A stretch of 64,000 bases of DNA from Rhizopus arrhizus. Its lineage: Eukaryota > Mucoromycota > Mucoromycetes > Mucorales > Rhizopodaceae. The stretch covers positions 744,001 to 808,000 of the forward strand of contig JAKZZE010000016.1 in assembly GCA_024220505.1 (NCBI GenBank), given 5' to 3'. Of this stretch, positions 1 to 11,121 are shown piece by piece. The notes below the pieces were generated by a model, which saw only the letters and a program-made list of their open reading frames with translations, was not told the DNA's origin and did no database searches. The first letter of the stretch is position 1, and the number at the start of each line of letters is the position of its first letter. Both the position numbers and the translations under genes were made by a program.

Positions 1-548
1 CTGGCGCCTTTTTAGGCGCCATGGTAGCATTTGCTTTAATTCGTAAATACAATTTTGCTCGATTCATCAAGCTTTCACCTTCTAAACAAGAAAAATACAT
101 GGCAATACAAGAGGCCATTGAACAAGGTGGATTCAAGGTATATAGAACAAACACGTTTTCTCGTGAAATAATTCATATCTTTCTATAGATGATGGTTTTA
201 ATTCGACTATCACCTATACCTTGGCCTATCACCAACATGCTATTATCCATCATTTCTACTGCCAATACACAACATTATATAATGGCTGCTTTATTGGCCT
301 CACTTAAAGTATCACTGGATGTGTGGATTGGTTCTCAACTAGCCGATCTATCCAATCCTAATCTACCGCCTTCTGCACACCGAATAGCCATGATCACAAT
401 GGGTTGTGGTCTCTTGATCTTGATCGGTGTCGCTTGGTGGCTTTATCGACTGACGATGGAAAAAGTAAAAGAGATGGCAAATTCCAAAAATAATTCGACA
501 GTGACGATAGATTCAGTTGTCATCATACCTTCAAAGAAAGCAATTTAA
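1..548 (+). CDS. TVP38/TMEM64 family membrane protein, 3' part
   Basis: The 5' part lies outside the window. Two exons are visible: 3-137 (in frame from base 3) and 189-548, joined across a 51-bp GTATAT...ATAG intron. The joined reading gives GAFLGAMVAF, then MVLIRLSPIPWPITNMLLS. The RLSP(I/V)PW...N signature is typical of the TVP38/TMEM64 (SNARE-associated Golgi, VTT) family. Hydrophobic segments follow, with a last membrane span near WWLYRLTMEK and a short hydrophilic tail. Family members are multi-pass proteins of the Golgi/endosomal system with roles in vesicle traffic and lipid scrambling; that role is inferred from the family. The upstream start and N-terminus cannot be judged here. Confidence 0.8.
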
Positions 549-651
549 TTTTTATTTTTATGCTGATGGAAGAATAATATTTGGAAATTTCTGATGACAT
601 TTTCTACATTCACACTATAAAGTATCATTGAATACATTTTCAATCATAAAA

Positions 652-1038
652 TTAATCATTTACCACACGCTTTCCTCTATAACCACAACAGTAAGGGACG
701 ATAAGGATAGCAAAAAATAAACTTGTAAGTGTTAAATGCATACGTAAATCATGATATCCATTATCTAGTTTACATGTTGCACCTAAACGTTCTTCAATTT
801 GATGACGTTGGGCAATGAAAGGTGGAATGATTGGGTTGCCTTGTGTGTCATAGCCTTGAATGCCTTTAAATTCAGATGGTGTACCACCTACCACTCCAGG
901 GTATTGACTTGTAGTTTGTTGCTGCTGCTGTTGCTGAGTCATTTGAGTTTCTTTTTGCATTGGTGTCACTTGGTTACCATAAGTTGTACCATAGATTGGT
1001 AAGCCATCTTCAGTACTCTTTGGAAATTTATTGTCCAT
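652..1038 (-). CDS. Small tail-anchored-like protein of unknown function (128 aa)
   Basis: Single-exon reading frame starting at MDNKFPKSTEDG. I chose this ATG because the longer upstream reading is only translated poly-T (phenylalanine run). The protein has a Gln-rich stretch (QQQQQQQ near residue 40), a Pro/Gly-rich middle, and one C-terminal hydrophobic segment (LTSLFFAILIVPYCCGY) followed by a short basic tail, which suggests a C-terminally anchored membrane protein. I do not recognise the family. It lies 142 bp downstream of the MATE gene on the same strand, with a poly-A/T tract (about 1051-1082) just before its start, and converges on the TVP38 gene (103 bp apart). Confidence 0.6.
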   Translation of the reverse strand: MDNKFPKSTEDGLPIYGTTYGNQVTPMQKETQMTQQQQQQQTTSQYPGVVGGTPSEFKGIQGYDTQGNPIIPPFIAQRHQIEERLGATCKLDNGYHDLRMHLTLTSLFFAILIVPYCCGYRGKRVVND

Positions 1039-1049
1039 CCTTTGTTTAC

Positions 1050-1084
<35 letters not shown>

Positions 1085-1180
1085 AAAGAAAAAGAGTATT
1101 GGTTGTACACAAACTTTCATGCAAGGGATTTTTTTTTTATTTAAAAACGTAACACACAAAACTTTTCCAATCAATCCTCT

Positions 1181-2643
1181 TTACATGTTTCTTTCCTTTC
1201 GGTTTCTTTCTTTTGCTAATTCTACTTCTTGCTGCCAATCTGAAATTAGAACGATAACTACAGTAACGATGCAGGCAACAATCAAGGCACCTGCCAAGGC
1301 CGACCAAAGACCAATCAAATCCCATCCTTTTCGAAAACAGAGCCAAAACCCAATAGGCAACGCACAGAAATAATAGGCGCCCAGATTACACCAAGCACCC
1401 ACATGCTGACGACCCATCCCGTTGAGTACGCCATCTGCCACACCAGCCAAATTATCTGACAAGACAAAGATGCCCACCCAAGGAATCGCCTGAGCCACTA
1501 ATTGAGCCACTTCCGCATCATTTGTAAACAGATAGGCCCAGCGGTCGCGACTGACATACAAGCCGAGACTGTTGACGAGGCCGATCAGGACACCCACACA
1601 CAAGGTAGCCCGTGCAGCCGTCCGTGCCTGGTTCGGACACTGTGCACCCAGCAAATTACCCACACGGTTGGCTCCAGCGATACCAACACCAAAAGCCAAG
1701 GTGTAGAGGGCTGTGATCGAGGTCAGAATGATACTTTGAGCACCCAAGTTGGGGGTATCGATCCAGCTTGCGCCGAGAGCAATGATCTCATAGGCCCATG
1801 CTTCGGTACAGATCAGAAGGATACCAGGAATGGCGAGTTGAATCATCGGACGCCAGTGACTGAAGGCGTGTCGGGTAGACCACCGAGGCCAGACTTGGTG
1901 ACCACCGCAGTAACGAATGTAGAGCACCATCAAGACCACAATGATCCAATAAGTGATGCAGCTTGCGATAGCAACACCTTGAAACCCAAGGAGATGCCAA
2001 ACCAGTATATAGTTCAAGAGGATATTGATCGGCGTGCCTAGAAAAAGGACCAAGGTCGGTGCGTGAAACAGCCCTTGGGCTTGCATCATCTTCTTCAGGG
2101 CCTCAAAGAGAGCAAAGGCAGGAGCGGCCAAGATCATCCATCGTACATAGACACCGGCCAGATGAGCCACCACTGGGTCTTGGCGTAAGAGTCGAAAGAT
2201 CTCTTCAGCGTTCCACCAGAGACAAACAATAGGTATATAAAGCATCGACATGAAGGCCAAGCAGCGTTGAACATGAAGTCCTACGAGGGTCTTGTCGGCT
2301 GAGGATGTAAATGATTGAGAGCAAAGTGTGTCGAGTGCCAGTGTGGCACCGGTGGCAACAGAAAAACCACTGATGGTGACAAACATACTTCCCAAAGTGG
2401 CGGAGGCTAATTCATGTGCGCCCTAATACAAAAAAAAAGGGTGAATGGGTTGTTTGTGAATTCATATTTACATTAGTTTACTAAATGGCCTGCATTCAAA
2501 ATACCAACGCTTTGCAAACTGTTTTGTAATAAATAGCTAATAACTAACGGGATCGCATTTTTAAATAACCATTTGAATTCATAAAAGTAACCTTTGGATT
2601 GTTTGGTAATGATGAATGGACTGGATTCAGTTGATATCGACAT
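1181..2643 (-). CDS. MATE family multidrug/toxin exporter
   Basis: Two exons, 2643-2482 and 2422-1181, joined across a 59-bp GTAAAC...TTAG intron, give 467 aa. The join produces AGHLGAHELASATLGSMF, a hallmark of eukaryotic MATE transporters (compare yeast Erc1). About twelve hydrophobic segments follow, with NLLGAQCPNQARTAARA after the second-half start. MATE proteins export organic cations in exchange for H+ or Na+; substrate cannot be read from sequence. Start chosen at MSISTESSPF, since the region upstream reads as leader. Length fits the family (about 450-550 aa). The tail is basic and hydrophilic. Confidence 0.9.
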
Positions 2644-3022
2644 GAAAGTAATGACTGTATTGAATTGATTGTGTATCCAACATTCAATATGAATAAATTG
2701 GATTTTACAGAAAAAAAAATCAGGAGTGATTGTCAATTTATGTATCTACAAAAAAAAAAAGTTTTTGTATCTCCGATCTATTCCACCAATGAATTAGAAT
2801 AAAGGCCGTATGCAATTGAACTTTATGAATAAGCAAAAGGGTTCTACGCCAATGAACGTCTTTTAAATTTAGAAGCGGGAAATTTTTTCTAAAGGGCAGT
2901 TTTTCACTTTTCGACCATCGATAACATAAACAAGCCCTTTATTTATTTTTATTTTTAAAGAGATGGCCAGGAAAGAATAGTGGACGAGAAGAGGATGAGC
3001 CCATTTTATTTAGAAACCTGAA
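2644..3022. other. Intergenic, upstream of MATE gene
   Basis: AT-rich leader and promoter DNA of the MATE gene, with an A-run at 2750-2760. No reading frame or clear promoter element could be supported. Confidence 0.4.
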
Positions 3023-3327
3023 CGAGTCTCACATAATGCCGCGATTCTCTGGGACCAAAACTGCACTGCTGAGGATTTGGACACAAAACTGCACTTTGTC
3101 TATTTTAACAGAGTTAAGCTGCACGATGCTGCAAAATTGGTGTAGATTAGCTAGCGAATTTGCCGAACGAACGGCACGCATGTGGGCAAAGAAGCCGAAA
3201 GAGGATAAAGATTGAAATGTTTTTTTTGAGAGAACAAAGCCAATAGAAGAAAGAACCAGTTGAAAGAAAAACACAAAATTCACCTCTTACACTTTTACGA
3301 TGCACATCCACAAGCTGGATATCTTTG
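3023..3327 (+). pseudogene. Decayed transposase N-terminal fragment (HTH/homeodomain-like type)
   Basis: Reading the plus strand and allowing frame changes gives RVSHNAAILWDQN, then LASEFAERTARMWAKKPKED, then QLKEKHKIHLLHFYDAHPQA. In-frame stops and at least two frame shifts separate these pieces. The order of an ERTARMW-like helix-turn-helix, a KPKEDKDWN linker and an HxIHLLxFYDxxPQA segment resembles the N-terminal region of Tc1/IS630-type transposases common in Mucorales genomes; this is recognition from memory, not a search. No catalytic DDE part is visible downstream, so it is a truncated dead copy. Confidence 0.4.
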
Positions 3328-5536
3328 AATACCTCCCCTACTTTTGGACAGCTGCAGAGAGAATGATTGTTTATTTTTGCCTACCAGTCACCGAGTTGGA
3401 TGAGATGGTATGATCATATTCTATTCTCAGGATTGTTCTTGTACTTTTCAAAAAAGAAGACTTGTTTGACAAGATAGAGACAATATTGTTATTAGCTTCT
3501 TGTGATTCTAGACTGTAGTTATTAGCTAAATCAATCACTGCTTCTTTTTTTTGAGAAAAATTAACTATTCTAGCAGTGCAAGGGATTCTTTGTTCTTGAA
3601 ACAAGAAAGGTATACTTGTATGATCCAACTTGATCAGGTTACGAATAACGAGAAAGATAGTTATTCTGAAAAGTAGGGTTGAGAAAAGGATTCGCATCTA
3701 AAAGACTATTTCAAAAGGAATACTTGAATCATGTCATACAAAGAAGCAAACAATTTACATTACCTATGTTTTCAGTGGCAATACTATCTGTCTTTTCCCT
3801 TCATAAAACTCTTTTGTACTCAATTAAACACATACAGTATCCTGCCGACAGTCAACGACACGACTTGTGAAATAATATAAATTATTCTACCCATACGACT
3901 ATTTCTACTGTGACCAAAGCAATACGCTTTTAACTATGAGTTGTTTCAATCTAGTTATTGGTTACAAAGGCGCATCTTTTTCCAAGAATGAATTTACAAT
4001 TGCCTTTTGATTATATAAATAGTTTAAAGAGGACACTCTCCTGGTACTCTTGTTAAAAAAAAATCAAGGTTGACAACATAATTTAACATTTAAAATAGCT
4101 CTGGTTGTAGTATATGCTTTTACATTCTTCATGATTGAATTAGCCAATGTGTGACCTAATCTTTTGTGCTCTTTTCATACGCCAAGAATACAATAATATC
4201 CTGATTGGTTCATCAAAGACTTTATGGATAGCAGGTATCTCAATCTGACTACAATAAATCATTATCTTTTCAACTGAAAGTGGACTACCAGCAGCGTCTT
4301 TTTTAACCCACAGTAAGTTTCAAAGATCATTTCAATGGCAATAATCTTCTGTACATACTGTTTATCTCATTTTTCTCCCCAAAGTTAGATTTAATGTTCG
4401 TGTTGAATACATTGAATCTCAAAGATTTGATAGTAGCATGTTTGAACAGAGAAAAACAAAGCACTCTGTTGGCAATGTCGAAATAAAACTTAAAAAAGGG
4501 TCGTTCTGACTAAAGACATATAAAATTGGTAAGGACACTCTTGACGACAAAAATAGGAAATCAATGATTGCTGTGCAAGCAGCAGATAAACTTGATTATA
4601 TTTTTATTCTTTTTATGATATCATGTTACAGTTTATCTAGTCTCTCTTGAAACTATTGGACTCTGTTTGATAACAATACTATTCTCTTTTAATGTCTCAA
4701 AATGTACATTTAAATTACCCCAGTTCGTCATGCATTTCAATAAAATCAAACAAATAACAGTCTGCTATCAATCACACTGTGTTTTAGCCAATGCCACTCA
4801 TCTTGAATCAAGAAAAAGACCATTTAAACAGCAATAAAATGATGGTATTGAAACACGCTTGATAATAATGTTGAATGGCTATCTTTTTATATATAAAATA
4901 ATAAACAATTCATAATGATTGGCAATCGTTAAAAAAAAAAAAGTTTTGTTCACTAGAACATGTTCTTTCTATTTTACCAAAATGATTTCGTCACAGATAC
5001 AAAGAGTTTTGAACAGAATGGATAAACAATTCATCTTGCTATTCAAGTCTGATGTCTGTTTCATTCTCAAGGAGGTGACAGTTCACCAGGTGATTTTACA
5101 AGGATTTTTTGAAACAGAAAACCTTGCGACAACCAGTTGTTTCGTAAGAGGAAAAAAAGCAAGGATTTTCTATCACTGAAAGATAACGTAAAAGAAAGAG
5201 CTCACATGGAAGCAGATTCACTTTCTCAATTTAGTCAATAAATAATCAGGAATACCTAGGGCAGCCTGTGTTTTCAACTCATCGCACATCCATCTTTTCA
5301 AGTATCATCCTTATTCTGCTTTTATGAAAAACTGGAAAGGGGAACAAAGACAGTATTCAAAGCGACCGACAAGAAAAATCCACAAGGCATAAGTCTTTGC
5401 TTTGGTTTGTCATTGTTTTATTTCGAAACGACTCGATTTTTATCTCTCCGCTTCAAGCAACCTAAAAAAAAAATAGTCAATTTTTGTGTGGCTTTCTCTT
5501 TGCCAGGGCCTTTTTTTTTTTCTGAACAATAAAAAC
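3328..5536. other. AT-rich intergenic region without supported genes
   Basis: About 2.2 kb of AT-rich DNA. The frames at 3371-3697 (minus) and 4919-5179 (plus) lack recognisable motifs or clear codon bias. I read the stretch as degraded mobile DNA plus the promoter of the mS41 gene at its right end. Confidence 0.4.
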
Positions 5537-6039
5537 ATGTTGTCTTCCAAGCTTTATAGTTCCATTGCACGTACTGGTGTTCGATACAGTCATCATGCTG
5601 CCACAACTAAATCAGTACCTTCACCAAGAGGTAATTGAAAAATAAAAGAAGGGAAAAAGAACTGTGCTCATTGATATATAGGCAATATTCAAGATGTTGA
5701 AAGCTTCTTAAAATCTATTGGACGTAACTGTGAAGACTTTGCTAGTAAATTTGAAGTAAGAAAGATAAAAAGACGAGTTTACAAAATATTGATTCTGTAT
5801 GTGTAGAATTGGGAACAATTATTTACTACAAATAGTCGAGTGATGAAGAATGATATGGGCATTGATACAAAAGCAAGAAAGTAAGCAAAAATAAAATAAA
5901 ATAAAATAAAATAAAATAAAATAAAATAAAATAAAATAAAAGTATGCTCATGAATTTATTTAGATATATTTTAAGCTGGACAGAAAGATATCGAAAGGGA
6001 GTTCAACCTTACGCCATTTCATTACCCAAAAAGAAATAA
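5537..6039 (+). CDS. FYV4: Mitochondrial small-subunit ribosomal protein mS41 (IGR motif)
   Basis: Four exons: 5537-5630, 5682-5755, 5807-5880 and 5964-6039 (105 aa). The joined protein starts MLSSKLYSSIARTGVRYSHH, a basic Ser/Arg-rich mitochondrial presequence. It then reads FLKSIGRNCEDFASKFENWE and KYILSWTERYRKG, the IGR motif that defines fungal Fyv4, now named mS41 of the mitoribosome small subunit. All three introns keep phase. Intron 3 contains an AAAAT microsatellite. The gene is too short and split to appear as one open frame. Its stop lies 5 bp from that of the convergent Rieske-domain gene. Confidence 0.85.
5887..5941. repeat. (AAAAT)n microsatellite in intron 3 of the mS41 gene
   Basis: About ten to eleven uninterrupted pentamer copies lie just after the GTAAGC donor and make up most of the 83-bp intron. 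Confidence 0.9.
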
Positions 6040-6044
6040 AAACA

Positions 6045-6330
6045 TCACCAGTCATTGACTTGACAAGGATTTAACGATCTTCCTTTAGTTGACATACCTT
6101 GCATTGAAAAATTCCAATTATGCTTTGTACAAACAACTGAATTACCCAATACTTGTCCCCATGTGGCTAAATCAACCTTTTTATGTGGACAGTATCGATC
6201 ACATTCATAGATTGAATTATCACTTGTTCTAACTCGTATACGATTATTACTGACTGCTTTAATCGGCCGACCAGTAAAGATTGATTTTTCCTGTTGTACT
6301 TCAGGTTCAGATTCACTACTGCTACTACTG

Positions 6331-6363
<33 letters not shown>

Positions 6364-7091
6364 TCCTCCTGTTTATCTTCTTCAGAGAATGAAACTGATT
6401 TTGTAACAGTATTCTTTTTTGATAATGGAACCATTGTTTCATTAGTAGCTAAATCCACAGAAGAATTTCGAATTGTATTACGGATCGTTTCTGGATCTTC
6501 AGAAAGCACAAAAGGTGTAGGCTCTTCAACAATTGTACCATTCAAAATGGGCGATCCCAACTTATTCTTCTTGTCCTTTTTCATCTTTTTCTTGTCCTTT
6601 TTCTTGCTTTTTTCCTTCTTCTTATCCACGGTTGGATCCAATAATGCGTTTCTTAAGAGATCCTTGACAAGAGGCAATAATTGAATAGCCTTCCAACTAG
6701 TATTGGATAATTCACGCAATTCGCTCACCTAATAAGTGTGTGTGAATTGATGTATAAAATAAACACAGTTTCTATTACATAATACAATCGATTACATTCC
6801 AAGATATAAATATCTTCGTTGATTTGTTCCTCAGACCAATTATGTTCTTTTCCTATTTGTTCAATCAATGTAGATGTTCTCTGTAATAAAGTATTATTAA
6901 AATTGTTGCTATTGTTTATTTATTTACCATTGAATTGGGTAAAGGAACATGCTCGATACCTGAAACATGTGTAAGAATGTGATGGATGATAAATAAAAAC
7001 TTATTTTACCAGCAGAAGTATTAGAAGTAGAGGCCAATCCAGCAGCTAAATAGCTTTCAAACAAATTGAACCCATTCTTATTCTTTCCCAT
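6045..7091 (-). CDS. Rieske [2Fe-2S] domain protein with Lys-rich and poly-Ser linker
   Basis: Four exons: 7091-7010, 6959-6928, 6880-6779 and 6728-6045 (299 aa). The N-terminal part reads MGKNKNGFNLFESYLAAGLA, then a helical segment ending in SNTSWKAIQLLPLVKDLLR. Next comes a Lys-rich stretch (KKKEKSKKKDKKKMKKDKK) and a 17-Ser run. The C-terminus is a Rieske fold: CDRYCPH, 17 residues, then CTKH, the two Cys/His pairs that bind a [2Fe-2S] cluster. The N-terminal module is not one I can name. There is no membrane span or presequence, so it is probably soluble; the basic linker could suit the nucleus (inference). Partners and reaction are unknown. Confidence 0.7.
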
Positions 7092-7831
7092 ATTGCAAAA
7101 GATAAAGCAAAAGAAAAAAAAAGATAAAAAAGAATAAGAAAAAAAAAAAAAAAGGTGAGATAAATGCTAATCTTGTGACTGTGTGACGTTCATCTTTTTA
7201 CACATTTTCAATTGTAAAAAGGTAGATCTATAATACCTCAGGGCCTATCAATAATCTTGAATGGAAAGTGGACTTTATTATTCTTGTTTGTATTTAATCA
7301 TGTATTTCCTTTTTCACATATACGCTTCTCTATTCATTCAATGTGTCTGTCTTAAAAACTATCCGTTTACTCTATTCATCTTCTTCAACTGACTCCTCAC
7401 CTCTCTTTTCATTCGTCCTCTTTATAAAAGCAAACAGGTAAAAAGAAAACACAATGCTTGTTAAACAAGTTTTCTTTTTTTGAAAAATGTCTAGAGTGAC
7501 TGCGACTGTGTGCATTTTCAAACACGCTTTCGAAAAAAAATACATCCTTTTTTTTTTCTTCTTTTCTTTCTTTTGTTCTATTATGAACTGGAAAAAAAAA
7601 AAAAAAAAAAGTTTGAAATCACCTTTTTTTTTTACTTTCTCATCTATTTGTATTCATCATTAAGAGAATGAACAAAAAAGAAAGATGATTTATCACTGAG
7701 ATGCTTTTTTGTAAGGGTATAAGCTTTATGATTCTTCCATCTATCGTGTAACCATGGTGACGTCTACAAATTGTTTTTTTTTAAAAGACATTTTTTTTTT
7801 CTTCAATGCTTTAATTTTTTTTCCTTATAAC
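7092..7831. promoter_or_regulatory. Divergent promoter region, Rieske protein and cyclin genes
   Basis: 740 bp between two divergent starts. It is pyrimidine/purine-skewed with several A or T runs (about 7140, 7590, 7625). I saw no reading frame and no unambiguous TATA box. Confidence 0.4.
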
Positions 7832-9033
7832 ATGACAGTGAATAATCAGGTAAGCTTTTTCTTTTTTTTATTTATTTATTCAATTGTTTAGATTATTAAT
7901 TTTATTTTGTAGTGGTTATTTACAAAGGAGGATTTATATGATACACCCAGCATTCTAGACGGCGTGTCCTTTGAACAAGAACAGACAGGCAGAGTCAAAG
8001 GCTGTCATTATCTATTGGCAGTGGGTGCCAAATTAAACCTGTAAAGTAAATAACATTGCTTATGTTATTAAACACACAAACTTATTTTTTATTATAGCCC
8101 TCAACTTGTTGTAGTAACAGCCATTACTTTTTTTCATCGATTCTTCATGAGACAATCTATGAAAAGATATCACGTCTATGTATGTGTGTCGATCCCTTTC
8201 CAAAAAAAAAAAAAATTGTCTCCTTACACTTTATATAGGACATAGCAGCTACCAGTTTATTTGTTGCAACTAAAGTAGAGGAATGTACACGGCGTATAAA
8301 AGATATTGTGATTGTATGTGCACAAAAAGCTCAAAAGAATGACAAATTAACATTGGAAGAAGATTCAAAGGTATAGTTTACTAAAAATAGAAAGCTGCGC
8401 CGTCTTTGTTTACATAATACGCGCCTTGTAGGATTTTATAAAGTGGAAAGAAACTTTGCTACATTACGAAGCGATATTACTGGAAACATTATGCTTTGAT
8501 TTGACAGTACAGCAACCACATACCAGTTTGACTGAATTAGAAACACGGCTACGAGGTATACAAATATATATTTACAGCAGATAGAAAAGGAGAGGATTCT
8601 AAGTATAGATTGATATAGTATCTTCTTCAGCAATACGTAAAGCATGGATGTTATTATATCAATGGTAAAATGAAAGAGAGGGAAAGGAAAGAACCACCAG
8701 TGGGATAACATATTTATGATAGTCTTGGGTCACCATTATGTGTATTATACAAACCAAACATTGTTGCCACAGCTGCATTGTTATTGGCCACCCACTTTTC
8801 TTCAACAGATAAACTTAGTGAGAATTGGTATGAAGCACTGGAAGATGAGGTTGATGCAAGTGAAGTTCACGGTAAGATAAATGCAGTGAGCAAGTGTGAA
8901 GGGTATAATAATATTGTGTATAGAACTGGCATCTGAAATGTTGGAATATTATATGGAGCATTATTTAGTGAAATCTTCTCATTCATCTTCACAAAATAAT
9001 TCACCTTATCCACATCATACTTATAGACCCTAA
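7832..9033 (+). CDS. Cyclin of the C/K/T (transcriptional CDK) type
   Basis: Eight exons: 7832-7849, 7913-8040, 8098-8179, 8239-8370, 8432-8555, 8619-8664, 8723-8871 and 8924-9033. The protein begins MTVNNQWLFTKEDLYDTPSI, followed by the cyclin box (VVTAITFFHRFFMRQSMKRY, then DIAATSLFVATKVEECTRR) and a second cyclin fold (NIVATAALLLATHF). The W-x-F-x-x-(E/D)-L...TPS start and the KxEE(C/T)xR signature are those of cyclins K/T and S. pombe Pch1, which activate the Pol II CTD kinase CDK9 (P-TEFb). A Ser/Pro-rich tail ends the protein. Exact orthology (Pch1 versus Ctk2 or cyclin L) is not settled. Confidence 0.82.
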
Positions 9034-9135
9034 ATGACTCTTCCTCCTCCCTCTCTTTAGTAAATAATAATAAAAAAAAATGTTATATAGCACAACTTTT
9101 TCATACAAGCAAAAAAAAAAAGTGTTTATTTCAAA

Positions 9136-10020
9136 CTACTGAGGTGGTTCCATGTAGCCAATGATAGAAGGCCGTTGATACTTTGGTCTAAGAGACAAAG
9201 AGACCAAGTGTTGATTTTGTAAACGAGGATTGATACTGCCGACGGGTGAAGCGACAGGTCGGATACTGCCGTTGGATATCGTACTACTCGATTCACTTGA
9301 TTTGAGTTGATGACCGCTCCATGAGGATTGAAGCATTCGACGGATGGTGTCAACGTTGGTATGGCGCGGTGCAGTGTGATTTTTGATGGTGTCTTGATCT
9401 TGAATGGCAGTTCTTTGACTGCTGATGCTCTCGTTGTCATTGTCATGATTAAATAAATTTTGCAAGTCTCTAGATGGGTTTTTTGGTGGTACGTTTCTGT
9501 TCAGGGTCGGATGGGGTGTGGTTTCTGGCTTCAGGGGCGGTGGAGGACGTCGAAGGGTAGCATAGGTAGAGATATCAGGCACCTTGTTTGTAAAGACAGA
9601 GGAAGCATCGGTGATGATCATGGATCGAGTACGAGATTTTCTAGAAGCAGATCGTATCGCTTGTCGTGCGACCGCTTCAGGCTCGCCTTGCTCTTCTTGG
9701 ATGATCATGTTACTATGGTTCTCTACCATGGCTTGGGTTTGTTGAGCTACTGTGGGTTCCTGCTTTGAATTCAAATCGATAGAAACAAATGCTGGATGAT
9801 AATAAGGATCATTGGAATCCAATTCCATCTTATCTGCAAAGTGACACTGTGTCGGACGCTGTTCTGCAACTTCCTTTCGAATGTCGATCATGTCCTCTTC
9901 ATGTTTAATTGTGCCGACTGCTGTTCGTTTGTTGAGTTTCTTTTTGAAGATGTAGTAAGATGACAGTAAGAGGATGATGATAAAGAGGATGACAATGGCT
10001 ACTGCCCAAGGAGGAATCAT
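9136..10020 (-). CDS. Single-pass membrane protein of unknown function (294 aa)
   Basis: One uninterrupted frame with an N-terminal hydrophobic segment (AVAIVILFIIILLLSSYY) followed at once by basic residues (KKKLNK), which suggests a short outer end and a long cytosolic tail. The tail is low-complexity, rich in Ser, Pro and Arg, with RRPPPPLKPE near residue 160 that could bind SH3 domains (inference). I recognise no family. An upstream exon with an ectodomain cannot be excluded, but no acceptor or frame compelled one. It converges on the cyclin gene 102 bp away. Confidence 0.6.
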   Translation of the reverse strand: MIPPWAVAIVILFIIILLLSSYYIFKKKLNKRTAVGTIKHEEDMIDIRKEVAEQRPTQCHFADKMELDSNDPYYHPAFVSIDLNSKQEPTVAQQTQAMVENHSNMIIQEEQGEPEAVARQAIRSASRKSRTRSMIITDASSVFTNKVPDISTYATLRRPPPPLKPETTPHPTLNRNVPPKNPSRDLQNLFNHDNDNESISSQRTAIQDQDTIKNHTAPRHTNVDTIRRMLQSSWSGHQLKSSESSSTISNGSIRPVASPVGSINPRLQNQHLVSLSLRPKYQRPSIIGYMEPPQ

Positions 10021-10479
10021 GAAGAGGGGACGATGATTAAAGAAAGAGGGTGTTGATAAAGAATGATAAGACTTATTTTGATTTTTGACGGGTAAAGAAA
10101 AAAGTATAAGAGAGAAATGAAATGTATTGTGTATTGTCTAATTTTGTGTTCAAAGTAAAAAAGAAAAAGAAAGAGGCAGGGGAAGAAGGATAGGAGAAGG
10201 TGTAAATAGGAGAGAGAGAGGAGTCAATGAGGAAAACTCCTTAATAAACCCACAAGTTGTATGAGTTGGAAAGACAGCATGTAATATTTAATTCGGAGAC
10301 GTTGCTTTAAAAACCTCATAGATCCATTAGGTTCTAAGGAAAATGTTTAAGCGGACATTAAAGTTCGTAAGATATTGTAAAAATGTCGTTTCTTACGCGT
10401 TCCCGTCCTCAAGATCCTCTTCTTGCGATATATGAATTTATTATTAAAATGAAAAAAAAAGGGTTTATTTATTTCGCAA
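10021..10479. other. Intergenic, purine-rich
   Basis: 459 bp: leader of the membrane-protein gene, with a GA-rich stretch (about 10150-10230), then AT-rich DNA containing the 3' region of the next minus-strand gene. No coding signal seen. Confidence 0.4.
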
Positions 10480-10869
10480 TTAAATTTGAGGGCCCACTTT
10501 ATTTCTTCCTAACCAACGCTTTTCTGTCTTTTTAGTTTCTAATTTTTGTTGCTGTTGCAAAGAATTCAACATTTGCTTTACATTATCTTCATGCTGATTC
10601 GTCTTTGATATCATGTGCTTTAGTTTAGGCCACAACTTTTTTATTCTGAATGAAGATTCTTGTGGTGGTGATGAACGACGTACGATTGGATACACCTTCA
10701 GATTAGGAAGCGGATCATCATTGATAATGTTGATAATAGCAGAAGGGGGATTCAAGGGGCGAGGTTGAGGTGAAGCATCAATAGGTGTTGCAATGGTAGA
10801 TGATGCCACACTATCTTCTGTTTTACAAGAAGCCAAAGAGAATCGAATTGATTTGTCTATTAGTGACAT
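10480..10869 (-). CDS. Hypothetical protein (129 aa)
   Basis: Single-exon frame starting MSLIDKSIRFSLASCKTED. It is Ser/Pro-rich in the middle (SPQPRPLNPPSA), then basic (FRIKKLWPKLKHMISK), with a Gln-rich helix (NSLQQQQKLETKK) near the C-terminus. No signal peptide, membrane span or known domain seen. Codon use and a clean ATG support a real gene. Function unknown. Confidence 0.5.
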   Translation of the reverse strand: MSLIDKSIRFSLASCKTEDSVASSTIATPIDASPQPRPLNPPSAIINIINDDPLPNLKVYPIVRRSSPPQESSFRIKKLWPKLKHMISKTNQHEDNVKQMLNSLQQQQKLETKKTEKRWLGRNKVGPQI

Positions 10870-11121
10870 AATTTAGAAAATGAAAAAGAGAAAGAATATG
10901 TGAAAAGTAAAATTTTGATAAATACTCGATGTTGTCTAAATAAAGCAAACTTCATATTTTTCCCAAAAAGAAAAAAAAAAATAATAATTCTCAGATAAGA
11001 AAAAAAGAGAGGGAAAACCTTTTTTTTTTCTTACAATTTCTTTTTTGGTGAGGAGTGAGCGAGAGAGAGAAAAAAAAACCCAAAAAAAGAAAGAAAAAAA
11101 AAAGGGGGGAAAAAACAAAAG

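Noticed and set aside
3371..3697. 108-codon minus-strand frame
   Set aside because: No domain, hydrophobic start without further support, and located in AT-rich degraded DNA. It may be part of an old element but cannot be supported as a gene.
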